Assembly (NCBI RefSeq): GCF_021730395.1
Contig: NC_069364.1
Coordinates: 85,641,972-85,705,971, forward strand
Source: Mercenaria mercenaria
Taxonomy: Eukaryota > Mollusca > Bivalvia > Venerida > Veneridae
DNA: 64,000 nt
Reading direction: 5' to 3'
Below the pieces are notes generated by a model. It ran no database searches and was not told the DNA's origin. It saw only the letters and a list, made by a program, of their open reading frames with translations. Below are positions 24,800 through 36,945 of this stretch, piece by piece. The translations under genes were made by a program, and so were the position numbers. Numbering within the stretch: position 1 is the first letter of the stretch; the number at the start of each line of letters is the position of its first letter.

Positions 24800-27700
24800 A
24801 TGGCGGAACATCCTGAGGAACCAAGACGACCTGTGCGGAGAAGAATCGGACCTTATGACAGGGCAGCCGGATTGTAAGTCCGAATTATTATAGTTTTAGC
24901 TCACATGACCACAAAGTAATCGAAAATACTGCGAATAAATTCGAACAGTTAAACCAATATTGCTTCAGTGTATAGCGAATTTTAGGGTTTAGAAGATAGT
25001 GTGACTTTTTTTTTATTAGATTTAAGTAGATTCTAAATAAATTATCGTCTCCTTTTTAACTAGCTTGCAGAAGGACATTTTGACAAACATATTAAATAAT
25101 TGCTTGTTGTCTTATTTTTCGCATGGCATCATATGAAAATCAAAGCTATCCTGTACTGACTGAATCATTGTATTTGTAAAAAAAAAACATCAGTGAATAA
25201 AAACTATTTGATAGAAATTTCAAAAGCTGAATGTTATTAAAAGAGTAAACATTATTACTTTGATGTTTTGTACAAAGATCATGGGAAGTTTGTTTCAGTG
25301 CGGTTTTTATAAATAATTGAAAAATGACAAAAGCCGTGAGTACACTCTAAATCAATGCGTATGCAATGGCGAGGAGAGAAAAAACACGCTATACCGTAAA
25401 TCACTGTAATAAATGTAACGAAACTGGGACATTTTTATCCTGACATGCAACTATGGTTCGGACATGGAATAATGGCATAGTATTACAGATTTTAATCGAT
25501 TCGGAGACTTCTCAGCTTTTTTACTTTGAAAATCTAAGGAACTAGTTCTGACGTATCTCCACTCATCCCCACCCCACCACCTCCCACAGATGCCGCCTAT
25601 TTAAGACTAGTTACGGCTTAAAAGAAAATTATAATCGTGCATTTCATTACATAAGGAAGTTATATTCTACTTCTACCGCATAATGGCCACCATCAACAAG
25701 TTGATTATACTGCCATGTGGGGATATACAGTTGCGCACTATCAATTATTAAAGGTCTTGTATACAATTTTAAAGTCACGTTTTGCTTTTGTCTCGAGTCC
25801 ATTCTATGTTTGGACATTTCAGTGCCATTTTTCCAATACGAGGAAGCGACAACAGACTTATAGTGCGTAGGGTGATACCCCCTAGACCCCCTAGACCAGT
25901 CAGTGCCGCACGTCAAAGTGAGTATATATATATATATTTTTTTTAATTTCAGAGGAGAAAACTAAGCCCGTATCTACCTACTGTAGGTTTTAATTTTCGT
26001 TTCGCTTCAATTTTGCGATTAAGTGAACAACAGAAAAAACGCCCAGAATTCACGTTTCGTAATTGTTCTTTTTTTTCACTGTCTGCGGAAACCATCCAGC
26101 TTATGGTTTTCTCTCCCTTGATTATCGATTATTCCTTGATTGGATTGTCTCCCTTACATAAGCTTAAGTTCACTTCCATATATTTTGCATTGATCTTGGC
26201 TTTGCTTTTAGCAAAACATTGAAATAAAGCTATAACTTCTATTACATATAGAGATTATCTCTGTAAAAATATAAAACATTTCAGTACAAAACATATAAAA
26301 ACATTATGTTAGCTTACGAACGGTTACAGAATTCGTGTTTTCATGTAATGTAACAAGCTGAAAATACTTCAGCACTGACCGGGTATCGAACCCAGGACCT
26401 CTCACATCTAAGGCGGACACTCTACCACGTCGCAATTAAAGCTAGCTCAATAGCAAGGAAATATAAGTGCACCCTTTTACTCTACCATACTACATACACC
26501 CCCTCCATTTTAGAATTCGTCCTCGAATTCCAGGAGTTTGAACCTCAGTGGGACGTTCCAAGGTGTCCATTCATATCTACTCGTGAATTATTTACATTGG
26601 GCGCTAAATGTAACAGACTGAAAATACGTCAGGCCTGACCGGAAATCGAACCCGGGACCTCTCACATCTAAGGCGGACACTCTACCACGTCGCTATAAAA
26701 GCTAGCTCAATAGCAAGGAAGTATAAGTGCACCCTTATACTCTACCCTACTACAGTAACAGAAAATAAATTTATATTCTTTTGTTTTGAAACTTTAAAGT
26801 CCACCATAAGGAGATGGCCAAATATTTCAAAACAACAAAAACAACATGTAAAATAAGTTTCCTCCTTGATCAAAACGAGACTGATATAAAGCGTGTCATC
26901 TTAATATTCATTCCTTCGCAAATAATGACTATTTAAGTAAATACATTAAATGTCTCAATCTGTATTCAATAGTGTTTGTTTATTTCTCAAGGAACGTTTC
27001 ATAAAATAGCTTCATAAGCGGATTTATAACAAAATAAGCAGAGTCAATAACGCAATTTACCATGTCTGACTCGAAGTTTGAAACATGTGCCTGATATTTA
27101 CACTTAGAAAAAAAAAATGCAAACATTCATAATATGCTAGCATGCTTCATTACAAAACAAACATTTTGATATATTGATTAGATCTATACCAAATTTATAC
27201 AGTACTGTTTTAATGATTAACGTGCCAACAGTAGTTTCCCTTTTCATAGACCGCCGGCTCCGCCATATGAACAACGGGCCCGTTCCGAACAACGCAGATC
27301 CCAACTCAATGGCTCACAGAATTCACGCAGAGAGACCGCATCCTTACAACATGAGACGAAGAGGTAATAAACCTAGACACGAGGGTTTAACAAAATCACA
27401 GAGTCAAAGAACTCGACCTGAAGACCCAGAGTCACTGCATGCACGACGGACAGAACTGCAACGTTTGATAGACGAAGTTACTGGGAAGCCACAACCAGGA
27501 ACTTCTGGTGCAAATGGGAGCGGAGGAAGTCGTGACATGCCACCGGTATGTTTCATTTTTTTTTTAAATCTTTCATTTGCAGAGTATACACAGAACAAAA
27601 CAATAAGTTATCAAGTATCTTAACTTTTTGCCGATTTTTCAGGGATTATATCGCAACGTGTAAACTTACTTCGAGTCAAACACGCGAAGTATTAAATGAA

Positions 27701-30700
27701 ATAATACGAAACGCCAGTGCAGTCGCGCATCAAGAGACTGGTTAAAGAAAAGTTAGGTTGAAAAGTGATTTTTTTTAATGAAACGGTTGATGAAAAAATT
27801 TCAAAAGTGTGTCCTTTCGGCTCCGGCCTAAACTGATTCTGGTCCATCATTTGTTTACGTTTGAATCAAAAATGTTCTTCAACAGCCTGTGCTCACGAGA
27901 ATCTCCTTGTTCTCCTGTTGTGCATTCCCGAAATCGGCAAAAAAGTAAAGATTTTTAGCAAGAATGTTGTCGTATTCTTAAAGCGAAATCAAGGAAAACG
28001 TTGTTACGGTAAAGATGGATCAAGCAGTGGTATTTATTTTTAAATGTCTGTTTATATGCATATTGCATTTAAAAAGATGTTACTAGTGAAAACTTAATAA
28101 CTTGTTTTTACTGACAAACAGTATCTGCCAATACAATGATAACAAAAAAGAAAAAAAATAGCGAAAGAAAGCGAACTTACTTTTATAGTCATATTATATA
28201 GGGGCCTGCAATACATACAAAAATGGCAAACTAATTTGAATCTAACTTAACTAGATAAAATCAAAATATTCTGTTTCAAGTATGCACAGAAAGAGGGTTA
28301 TTGGCGTCCAGATTTGATTGCTAGCACGTGCTCATCGGACGAATCACTGCCTGAGATTATAACCGGCCCTTCCCTTTTACAACGACAGTCTGATTCAGAA
28401 ACTGTGGTGCCGCCGAATCCTGAACCAGTGAAAGACAAGCCTTACAAAAGGAAACGGCGCAAGTCTTCCGGTAAGTGATATTAAAGTATCTGTCCACTTT
28501 ATAAACGTATACCCATTTCCACATTATTATTTCTACATCAGGGGCTGTGCTCATTTTTACATTATGCACAAAAGAGAGAGATAAAAGGAAGGAATGTCTC
28601 CTATAAAAATTGTGGGAGAAGGAGTTCGGAGTCCCCCTCCAGAAATATAGTTTTCGTATAAAAACAACCAAAATGTAGATTCCTGAGCGTGTAAAAGGGG
28701 CCACAAACGACGCTTCCTATGCAATAACATTGTATTGTTTTGTTGTTTTAATGCGTTGGAGGGATAGTCCACCGACACTTTTTAAAGCACGAAAATGTTG
28801 AATTTTGTTAAACGAAGTATAAATGTGAGGTTGGCATGTAAGTCCTCCGCCTAGATATTTTTTAAAACATCCCACATAAACATAAATGGTGAATTTTGTG
28901 TGTGTTTTCGGGGTCTTAGATAAATATTTGAAGAATGGTAAAATATGGGCGAGGGCTTACTCGAATAATTTTCCGAAAACTAAATTCTCTGTCGCTAGAT
29001 TTAGATTTTTTATTTTGGTGTGTACGTGCGAGTGCTATTTTGTGGTCCTCCCCGGACAACGCTTGGATATGGTGAGTTCTGTGGATTTAGATGGGTAAGA
29101 AATATATTATTTAATCAGAAATGAAGCTTTCTCCGCAATAAGGTTATAATGCCGTGTATCTTGTTATTTATCTACATATATAAACGCGAATGATTTTCTC
29201 TAAAATTAAAATATCCAAATTTTGGCTTTTTTTTTCATTTGTATACGACGCATTATGAGAACACCTGCGGAGGGCGGGCGTGCGGTTTCTAACGTTGTTC
29301 GCTATCTAACTTAAGCAGTTCTTATCCAATGCTCACCAAACTTGGTCAGAACATCTCGGGCAAGTTCGATAATCAGCGGGATCGTAGTTCTGAAGTTACG
29401 CCCCTTTAATTGCTAAAAATTGCAACTTGAGCAGTTCTTATCCAATATGTACCAATATCCACCAAACTTGGTCAGTATGCTAATTTGCATTATATCTCGG
29501 CCAAGATCGATAACCAGTCAGATAATCTCAGTAGCTCTGGAGTTATGCCCCTCGAATAACTCAAAATTGTGAATGTTGACAGTTTCCGCTCTTTTACTTG
29601 AGCAGTTTTTTTTGTCCAACGTTCACATAATATCTCGCGCAAGTTTGATAACCAACAGCAAAAATTACTTCCCTTTAGCTTTGGAATAGTTTTAATGTGT
29701 ATTTGTGATTCTCCCTGCATTACGGGCGTATTCTATGACAGTTTCGCACTCTTGTTTGATTCTGTGAAAATTGTCACGCCTGTTTCACTAAGTAAACTTA
29801 AGGCAAAACCAAAACTATGTACCTGCTTGACTGAATCTAGGGCCGTTAATTTTTCAAGGTCAAGGTCGGATGAGCGACTATGTTCCATCATGACTCTCTT
29901 TGAAATAAAATTGTCTATTCGTCACAAAATATTCTTTTTCTAAATCATGATATTATTATTAGTACCGTTTTGCGTTGGATGAGTACATATCTAACGCATG
30001 TTGGTACTACATTTTTGTAAACTACCAAATTGCGCTGACTGTAACGCATTTTGGTAGTGACTACCAAAATTCGGCTGAATTTAGGTAGTGACTACCAAAA
30101 TGCGTTGCTACCATTTTGATGCGCAACACAGCTTATAGTGGTCTTCTCCTACAATTACACAGTGTTATAGGTACATGACGTATATACCATTGATCTAGAA
30201 ATACCATTTAAACTTTTGCAAAAAGAGATGAGTTTTTACAATTTCCAACATACCACCGCCAGCGATTATTATCGTTCATATGCTGTAACGTATCCGAGAA
30301 AACTGTAGCAGTAGCGTACTAAATCTGTAACATGATATCCTCCATAACCGGGTCTCATGTAACAGTTCCTCACCCGTGCCCCCCCCCCCCCCCCCCCCCG
30401 CCCCGCACACACACTTCGAAGAAGGAGGTGTATATTGTTTTGCAGATATCGGTCGGTCGGTCGGTCGGTCGGTCGGTATGTAGACCAATCGGTTTCCGGA
30501 TGATAACTCAAGAACGCTTGGGTCTAGGATCATGAAAGTTGATAGGAATGTTAATTATGACCAGCAGATGATCCGTATTGATTTTGAGGTCAGTAGGTCA
30601 AAGATCAAGGTCACAATTACCCGGAACAGTTAAACAATTTCCGGATGATAACTCAAAAACGCTTTGGCCTAGGTTCACGAAGCTTAATGATAGGTCAAAG

Positions 30701-31007
30701 GTCAAGGTCACATTGACCCAGAACAGTAGAACTTGTATGTACAGTGACCAAATAATTTCTTTTCCTTGTTCAATTACTGAATGAGGGCGGGGTGGGTGGG
30801 GGGTGGGGGGACATTTCGTGTTCTACGAGCTTTTGTTCACTCCATATTCTTTCTTATACATTTACAGGTCAAAATGACAAAGAAGCAGTAGCTTTCAATA
30901 CAAGGAGAGCGGTTAAAAGAAGAAGGGAGGAAGAAAATAGGTCGCGAGAAATTGACGAGATTGAGGGGGGTGAAGAGGGGAAGGGTGGCAAGCGGCGCCG
31001 GTGCTAA
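24800..31007 (+). CDS. Arginine-rich, largely disordered, probably nuclear protein; five exons
   Basis: Proposed coding exons are 24800-24873, 25823-25917, 27250-27545, 28290-28470 and 30868-31007. All have GT-AG borders (three donors read GTAAGT or GTGAGT) and join in phase to 261 residues. No known domain is recognised. Residues 1-57 are Arg/Pro-rich. Residues 58-155 include a short likely helix (RRTELQRLIDEVTG) and a Gly/Ser-rich linker. Residues 156-215 are Ser/Pro/Glu-rich and end in a basic cluster (KPYKRKRRK). Residues 216-261 contain a charged helix-like stretch (RRAVKRRREEENR) and finish GGKRRRC. The basic clusters suggest nuclear localisation. Exon 2 is supported mainly because it alone converts the phase left by exon 1 into the one exon 3 needs. 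Composition is clearly richer in GC than the introns. Function unknown; I do not recognise a family. Confidence 0.65.
26349..26754 (-). mobile_element. TRIM (miniature LTR retroelement) with tRNA-like sequence in each LTR, copy 1
   Basis: Two direct repeats of exactly 146 bases (26349-26494 and 26609-26754) flank a 114-base non-coding centre, with GTAA duplicated on both sides. Read on the minus strand, each repeat begins TGTAGTA and ends TTACA. Just after the first repeat is a primer-binding-like TTTAGCGCCCAA. Just before the second is a purine tract, GGAGGGGGTGTA. Each LTR contains a tRNA-like block with A-box-like GACGTGGTAGAGTG and B box GGTTCGAT. It lies in intron 2 of the arginine-rich gene. 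LTR divergence is moderate, so it is not very recent. It has no protein and depends on another element. Confidence 0.75.
29225..29905 (+). mobile_element. T-run-family element with ~120-bp repeats (intronic)
   Basis: After a T run and a GC-rich start (GGAGGGCGGGCGTGCGG), phrases such as GAGCAGTTCTTATCCAATG, CACCAAACTTGGTCAG and GTTCGATAA recur two to three times. The end, near CATCATGACTCTC, matches the class. It is in the last intron of the arginine-rich gene. Confidence 0.45.
29985..30125. repeat. Clustered direct and inverted copies of ACTACCAAAATGCG
   Basis: The motif occurs near 30030, 30060, 30090 and in inverse orientation near 29995 and 30045, enough to form several alternative hairpins. 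Diverged relatives occur near 34180-34280 and 35600-35660. Probably pieces of one foldback element. Confidence 0.45.
30360..30835 (+). mobile_element. T-run-family element with C run, (GGTC)n and ~150-bp repeats
   Basis: It has a run of about 21 C at 30379-30400, a (GGTC)n microsatellite at about 30449-30477, and repeated TTTCCGGATGATAACTCAAG with AGGTCAAAGGTCAAGGTCAC. It ends with a G-rich tract and ACATTTCGTGTTCTACGAGC. It stops about 30 bases before the last exon of the arginine-rich gene. Confidence 0.55.
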
Positions 31008-31227
31008 ATTTTAGAAGACCATTTGTTTTTATTTAAGGGGCTCTGAAAAGCAAAATTTCTTAAAAATGAAAAATTTAAAATAGATTTTTGATAAAAAAAA
31101 ATCAAAGAAAAATTAAAATTAATGAAATGCTGATCATAATTCATTTTAGGATAAATGTCCATTTTCATTATGTTAATCGAATTATACCTTTTTTATTCAA
31201 CCGTTTTTTGTTGTTTTTTTTTTTAAA

Positions 31228-31640
31228 AGCAGGATGTTATTATGTAATGGCGCGTGCTTCTGTCTGTCCTTCGCTTTTTGAGTCTGGATCATTCAAGCTT
31301 GGTATATAAGTTGGCAGCGAAAAGACAATGTGCGGACCCATTGAACGGGGTCTGCAGGTCAAAGAACAAGATCACAAATAGAGCACCAAAGTCAAATCTG
31401 TCCATCATATTTCGTATCCGGCAAATATCTCAATGTCCACACAAACTATTGACTTCAAACTTGGCATACAGGTAGTTGCTAATGAGACGATGTGCAGAGT
31501 ACAAAAAACTGGTTGGTAGGTCAACGGTCAAAGCTAAAAACTGAGCTCAAATATCAAATTTGTTTGTCATATTTTATGTCCGGAGCAAAATAACAAACCA
31601 ATGTATTAACTTCAAACTTGGCATATAAGTGTATCACCCA
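31228..31640 (+). mobile_element. T-run-family element, partial
   Basis: After a T run it carries TCTGTCTGTCCTTCG, then loosely repeated phrases TTCAAGCTTGGTATATAAG, GACTTCAAACTTGGCATA and AACTTCAAACTTGGCATA. Boundaries are poorly defined. Confidence 0.4.
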
Positions 31641-32684
31641 ACATTAACTGTAACTGTCACCATCCCATTTTGTTACACATAGTTTCTTGTACCTTAGTAT
31701 CCCGTCACAACAGGTGCAAAAACCCACCTGCCTCATCCCCAGCCACTGCCATATTACACCCCACACACACACCAAAAAAAGAGCGTATATTGCTACATTT
31801 TGCGAGCCCTTGATTTTTCTATTATTTTTGGTTTTTAGAAAAAAATCTCATTTTTTTAAAAATAATCAAACAGTTTCTGTGTTCAGATCCATAAAAAGGT
31901 TCGATTCGAATTGTTGTTTTTGAATGCCTGTTGTTTTGTTGTTTTATTTTTTAAGAAAAGCCAAACTATTGACGAATTATAACTGTTTCTATTGTTTGAA
32001 ACAAATTTAAACGAATATTTTGGCACGGCTATAAAATTATATTGAAAGATAACGGCGGTGTTTATTAAATGGTTGTTATTTAGATAGGTGGTGTTACTAA
32101 AACATTTAATGACACATTGTCGCACACAATTGAAAGTTCTTATTACACGAGTTGGTCTTTATTTTTCCGCCACTTAAGTATTCACTAGGGTATATCACTT
32201 GAAAGTAGATTTCTTGTTTGGTATATTAATACTCTTTCATAACCGCCGCATTTTAAAGAGTAGGCGTTTGAAACATGGCTTTCATTAATATTCATGATTT
32301 CTAAAGTTGTATTAAGCTCTGCTTTATGAACAACACTTTTTTTGCTTGAAGTTTATTGTAGGGTGTTTCAATGATATTTTTAAAGGTCCAATCAGGTTTA
32401 CCACTTTTGATGTAATTACAAATAAGATCCACGCGAATAAATGCAATTCAGTTTTTATCATTTAATTTTTAATGGACACGTACCCTTGTGAATTTCTAGT
32501 ATGACAGCATTTCATTTAGAATTTCCAAAAGGGGGATTTTTGTTGTTGGTTAAAATATTGAAATATTAAATTCTAATATCAACATTTTAAAAAAGTGCTT
32601 TACGGAGGGGACGGGGTCAAGAAGTGTCAAAAAAAAAAAAGAAAAAAAAGAAAAAAAAAAAGAGACTGGAATGTTTGTATGAGC
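31641..32684. other. Non-coding, nothing recognised
   Basis: AT-rich sequence downstream of the arginine-rich gene; it could include part of its 3' UTR. An A-rich low-complexity tract lies at about 32628-32662. Confidence 0.4.
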
Positions 32685-33665
32685 GGTGCGTTGAAATGAC
32701 GCGTGATGACTTTTGAAAAATGTCTTTTAAGAGTTTAAGAGTAAGCGTTATGCTTAAATGGCGCTAGGTGAAATTATATTTAAAGTGTATGGGACGACAT
32801 AATGATTTATAAGCGTTATGCAGAAATGGCGCGTAAGAACATCATATTTCTGAAAAAATGTCTATGAAGACATAATAAGCGTTATGCAAAATAGCGCGTT
32901 GGGACATTATATTTCTGAAAAATGTCTAGAAAGACATAATAACATGCGTTATGCAAAATGGCGCGTTGGGACACTATATTTCTAACAAATGTCTAGAAAG
33001 ACATATGATAAGCGTTATCCAAAAATGGGGCGTTGGGACATTATATTTCCGAAAAATGTCTAGAAAGACTTAATAATAAGCGTTATGCAAAATGGCGCGT
33101 TGGGACATTATATTTCTGAAAAAATGTCTAAAAAGACATAATAATAAGCGTTATGCAAAATGGCGCGTAGGGACATATATTTCTGAAAAAAATGTCTAAA
33201 GACATAATAAGCGTTATGCAAATGGGGTTGACATATATTCGAAAAATGTCAAAGAATTATAGCGTATCAAATGGCGCGTTGGGACATTATATTTCTGAAA
33301 AAAGTCTAAAAGACATAATAAGCGTTATGCAAAATGGCGCGTAGGGACATTATATTTCTGAAAAAATGTCTAAAAAGACAAAATAATAAGCGTTATGCAA
33401 AATGGCGCGTTGGGACATCATATTTCTGAAAAAAAGTCTAAAAAGACAAAATAATAAGCGTTATGCAAAATGGCGCGTTGGGACATCATATTTCTGAAAA
33501 AATGTCTAAAAAGACATAATAATAAGCGTTATGCAAAATGGCGCGTTGGGACATTATATTTCTGAAAAAAGTCTAAAAAGACATAATAAAAAGCGTTATG
33601 CAAAATGGCGCGTTGGGACATTATATTTCCGAAAAAATGTCTGAAAACTGTCTATTTAGACATAA
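32685..33665. repeat. Minisatellite, ~66-bp unit, about 14-15 copies
   Basis: Head-to-tail units carry AAGCGTTATGCAAAATGGCG, GGGACATTATATTTCTGAAA and AATGTCTAAAAAGACATAAT. The last is a dyad (TGTCTAAAAAGACA), so each unit can form a small hairpin. Inner units are nearly identical and outer ones diverge, typical of a tandem array. The unit around 33215-33262 has many single-base losses. Confidence 0.85.
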
Positions 33666-34770
33666 TAACTTGATGCTAAAATAACGTGTGGTGAAATAAA
33701 TATGAAAAAAAAAATACATTTATTGTTTATACTAAAATAAATGGTTTTCAAATATATTTATTGCCTTGTGTATTCTTTATTGATAAATCTAGTTATCTAT
33801 GCATCCAAACATTTAATAAATACTATTATAAGTTACCTTTTTGTTTTTGTACACGGTTTTGATGAACGCAAGGGTTTATACAGGACTGTACACAGGTAAA
33901 ATACCCCTAAATCCTAAACTAGATCGTTCGCAGCTGTTTCATAGACGTGCCAGATGCCCACTGGCTTATTTTTGCCAAACTTAATATCTTTCTTTTGCAT
34001 AAGTATTGCAAAACTAGCTGACCTTTTTAGTTGAAAATTCGACCATATTGAATAGGAACAGTGGCTGGCTGTCAGCAAATTATCATTGCTTTTTAGTAAC
34101 GTAGTTTTTGTATGTTAGGTTTCAACCTTCGTTGTCAACATCTTTAAAACTTCGTGCTTTCGGTTACGATTAAAAATGGCAGCAACGCAATATGGTAGTA
34201 AGTACAAATTCGGCCAAATTTTGGTAGCATCAGAATACATTGCAAAGGTACACATGCTTTGATAAGAACGCATTTTGGAATCTTCTTATATAGCAGAATT
34301 ATAGACAGGATACTTGTTTGTTTCAGTATATGTTTTATTTCTTTTTTCAAGTGAACACCAGATGCAATATTTTCACGAGTGTCATCAGTGAAATTGTAAG
34401 TCTATATGGTGTTCATGAAGGAACGATATTTTGAGCATACATGTAAAACAAGCAGTTTTTCATTCTATTTCATGCTTTGACAAAATTTATTCTTTTTATA
34501 GTTTCTTACCAGTGATACATATATTTGATATTTTTCATTGTGAGAATACCAGATATATTTCGATACTTAAATGAAAAGCTTGTAATAATGTTCCCTTAAT
34601 CATAATCTGTTTTCATCATTATCACCAGCATAGTAAGTTTCATCATCATTCTAACTTTGTTCCGGATAGACAAACAAGTACGCTCACCTTCGGAGAGACT
34701 TTCGGAGAATACAAAAACGACAGAACGTTTGTTATTTAGAATAGCGAAAGTACACATAGTTTTGAATATA
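33666..34770. other. Non-coding, nothing recognised
   Basis: AT-rich intergenic sequence. A short degraded piece near 34180-34280 resembles the TACCAAAATGCG repeat at 29985. Confidence 0.35.
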
Positions 34771-35007
34771 TGAGCCGTGCCATGGGAAAACCAACATAGT
34801 GGCTTTGCGACCAGCATGGATCCAGACCAGCCTGCGCATCCGCGCAGTCTGGTCAGGATCCATGCTGTTCGCTTTCAAAGACTATTATTATTAGAGAAAC
34901 CATTAGCGAACAGCATGGATCCTGACCAGACTGCGCGGATGCGCAGGCTGGTCTGGATCCATGCTGGTCGCACACCCACTATGTTGGTTTTCCCATGGCA
35001 CGGCTCA
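34771..35007 (+). mobile_element. 237-bp foldback MITE, copy 3
   Basis: Palindrome from TGAGCCGTGCC to GGCACGGCTCA with arms carrying GACCAGCATGGATCCAGACC. The centre differs somewhat from the other copies (CAAAGACTATTATTATTAG). Confidence 0.8.
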
Positions 35008-35229
35008 TATAATGAAATATGTTGTTTCTTTGAGTGATGTTGATGTTGCTGACGATGATGATGTCTGCAAATGCTTATGTCGACATCAACTTTATGTTCA
35101 TTGTATAATTAATGATAAACTTTTCCGATTCACAAATAACCTTTCATTAATTTTATTTGCATAAAGCATTGGTTTTCACAAAGTTGGAAAGAAGCATCTT
35201 TGCATTGACTTCTTTCCAGTTTGTTCAAA

Positions 35230-35466
35230 TGAGCCGTGCCATGAGAAAACCAACATAGTGGGTTTGCGACCAGCATGGATCCAGACCAGCCTGCGCATCC
35301 GCGCAGTCTGGTCAGGATCCATGCTGTTCGCTAACAGTTTCTCCAATTCCAATAGGCTTTAAAAGCGAACAGCATGGAGCCTGATCAGACTGCGCGGATG
35401 CGCAGGCTGGTCTGGATCCATGCTGGTCGCAAACCCACTATGTTGGTTTTCTCATGGCACGGCTCA
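35230..35466 (-). mobile_element. 237-bp foldback MITE, copy 4
   Basis: Same length and arms as copies 1-3, central spacer in the copy-1 orientation. Flanks CAAATGA and CAAATGA suggest a target duplication. Only 222 bases separate it from copy 3 in the opposite orientation. Confidence 0.8.
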
Positions 35467-35689
35467 AATGATCCCGCATGGCTGCAGTTTAGAGCCACGA
35501 TATATTCAATGGCTTAGAATGGGACAAAAACAATAAACGCATAAATCCTTTTTATATACGTCAGGTTACCAGTATGTGTGTTCGTGTGTACATATCCGAC
35601 GCAATTTGGTGCTTCACTAGATCTACCAAAGTTCCGCCGAATTTGTTTTTAAATAACCACAATGCCTTGCTATAATTTCACTAATTATT

Positions 35690-36945
35690 TGGAAATGAAC
35701 ATAGGGTCGTGTGGGGTGGGGGCGGCAGGGGTACATTGTTTTGCAGATGTCGGTCGATCGGTGTGTAGACCAATCGGTTTCCGGATGACACGAGAACGCT
35801 TTGGCCTAGGATCATGCAGATAACCCCTATTGATTTTGCGAATAGTAGCTCAAAGGTCAAGGTCAAAGTGACCCGGAATAGTTAAACGGTTTCTGGAGGA
35901 TGACTCAAGAACACTTGGGTCTAGGATTATTAAAATTGATAGGGAGGTTGATCATGATCAGCAAATGACTCCTATTGATTTTGTGGTCAGTAATTTAACG
36001 GTCAAGGTCCCAGTTACTCGGAAAAATTAAACAGTTAAAAGGTTTCCGGATGATAACTCAAGAACGCTTGGCATTAGGATCATGAAAGTTTACAGGGAGG
36101 TTGGGCATGACCAGCACATTGTCCCTGTTGATTTTGTGGTCAGTACGTCAAAGGTTAAGGTCACAGTGACCTGGAACATTTAAACGGTTCCGGATGATAA
36201 CTGAAGAACGCTTGGTTTTAGGATAGTGAATGTTGATAAGGAGGTTGGTCATGACCAGCAAATGATCCGTATTGACTTTGAGGTCAGGAGGACAAAGATC
36301 AAGGACACAATGACCCTGAACAGTTACACGTTTTCCGGTTGATAACACGAGAACGCTTGGGACTAGGATCATGATGGTTGAAAGGGAGGTTAGTGATAGC
36401 CAGCAGATGACCTTTATTGATTTTGAGGTCAGTAAGTTAAAGGTCAAGATCACAGTGACCCAGAACAGGTGAACCGTTTTCGGACGGTAACTTGAGAACG
36501 CTTGGGCCTAGGATTACGTAACTTGATAGGGAGGTTGATCATGACCAGCAGATGTTCCCTAAAGATTTTGAGGTCAGTGGGTCAAAGGTCAAGGTTACAG
36601 TGATCCGGAACATTTAAACCGTTTCCCGGACGATAACTTGATACTGCTTGGGCCTAGGATCACGAAACATGATAGGGAGGTTGATCTTGAACAACGGATG
36701 ACTCTTATTGATTTTGAGGTCAGTCGGTCAAAGGTCAAGAACAGCAGAACTTTTTTTTGCAAAATAACCAGAGAATGCTTTGGTTTAAGATCAAATTTGA
36801 TATGGCTGGTAAACGACCCATAATTATTGGTTTGAGGTCAGTACGTTACATGTCCAGTGCACAAAGACCAAATAATGTTCTAATCCACGCGCAGTTACTG
36901 AACACATCAAGGGCCGCATTTCGTGTTCTACTTTGCATTTGTACT
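35690..36945 (+). mobile_element. T-run-family element with ~150-bp repeats
   Basis: About eight iterations carry TTCCGGATGATAACTCAAGA, GACCAGCAGATG and GGTCAAAGGTCAAGGTCACA, after a G-rich start and GTACATTGTTTTGCAGAT. It ends GGGCCGCATTTCGTGTTCTAC. It is a larger relative of the element at 30360-30835. Confidence 0.6.

Noticed and set aside
25647-25916. 89-residue open frame on the minus strand
   Set aside because: It lies opposite exon 2 of the arginine-rich gene, has no recognisable similarity, and the plus strand offers a phase-consistent exon with a strong donor.
27174-27250. Start of the arginine-rich protein at the ATG at 27174
   Set aside because: The codons between it and 27250 are AT-rich and non-protein-like, an acceptor (TTTTCATAG) precedes 27250, and upstream exons join in phase.
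27643-27729. Exon-like segment with an acceptor and a frame reading DYIATCKLTSSQTREVL
   Set aside because: It does not join in frame to the preceding full exon (entry there gives a stop after six residues) and its end has only a weak donor. At best a minor alternative exon.
32685-33665. CRISPR-like repeat array
   Set aside because: Units are contiguous with no unique spacers, and the sequence is eukaryotic; it is a minisatellite.
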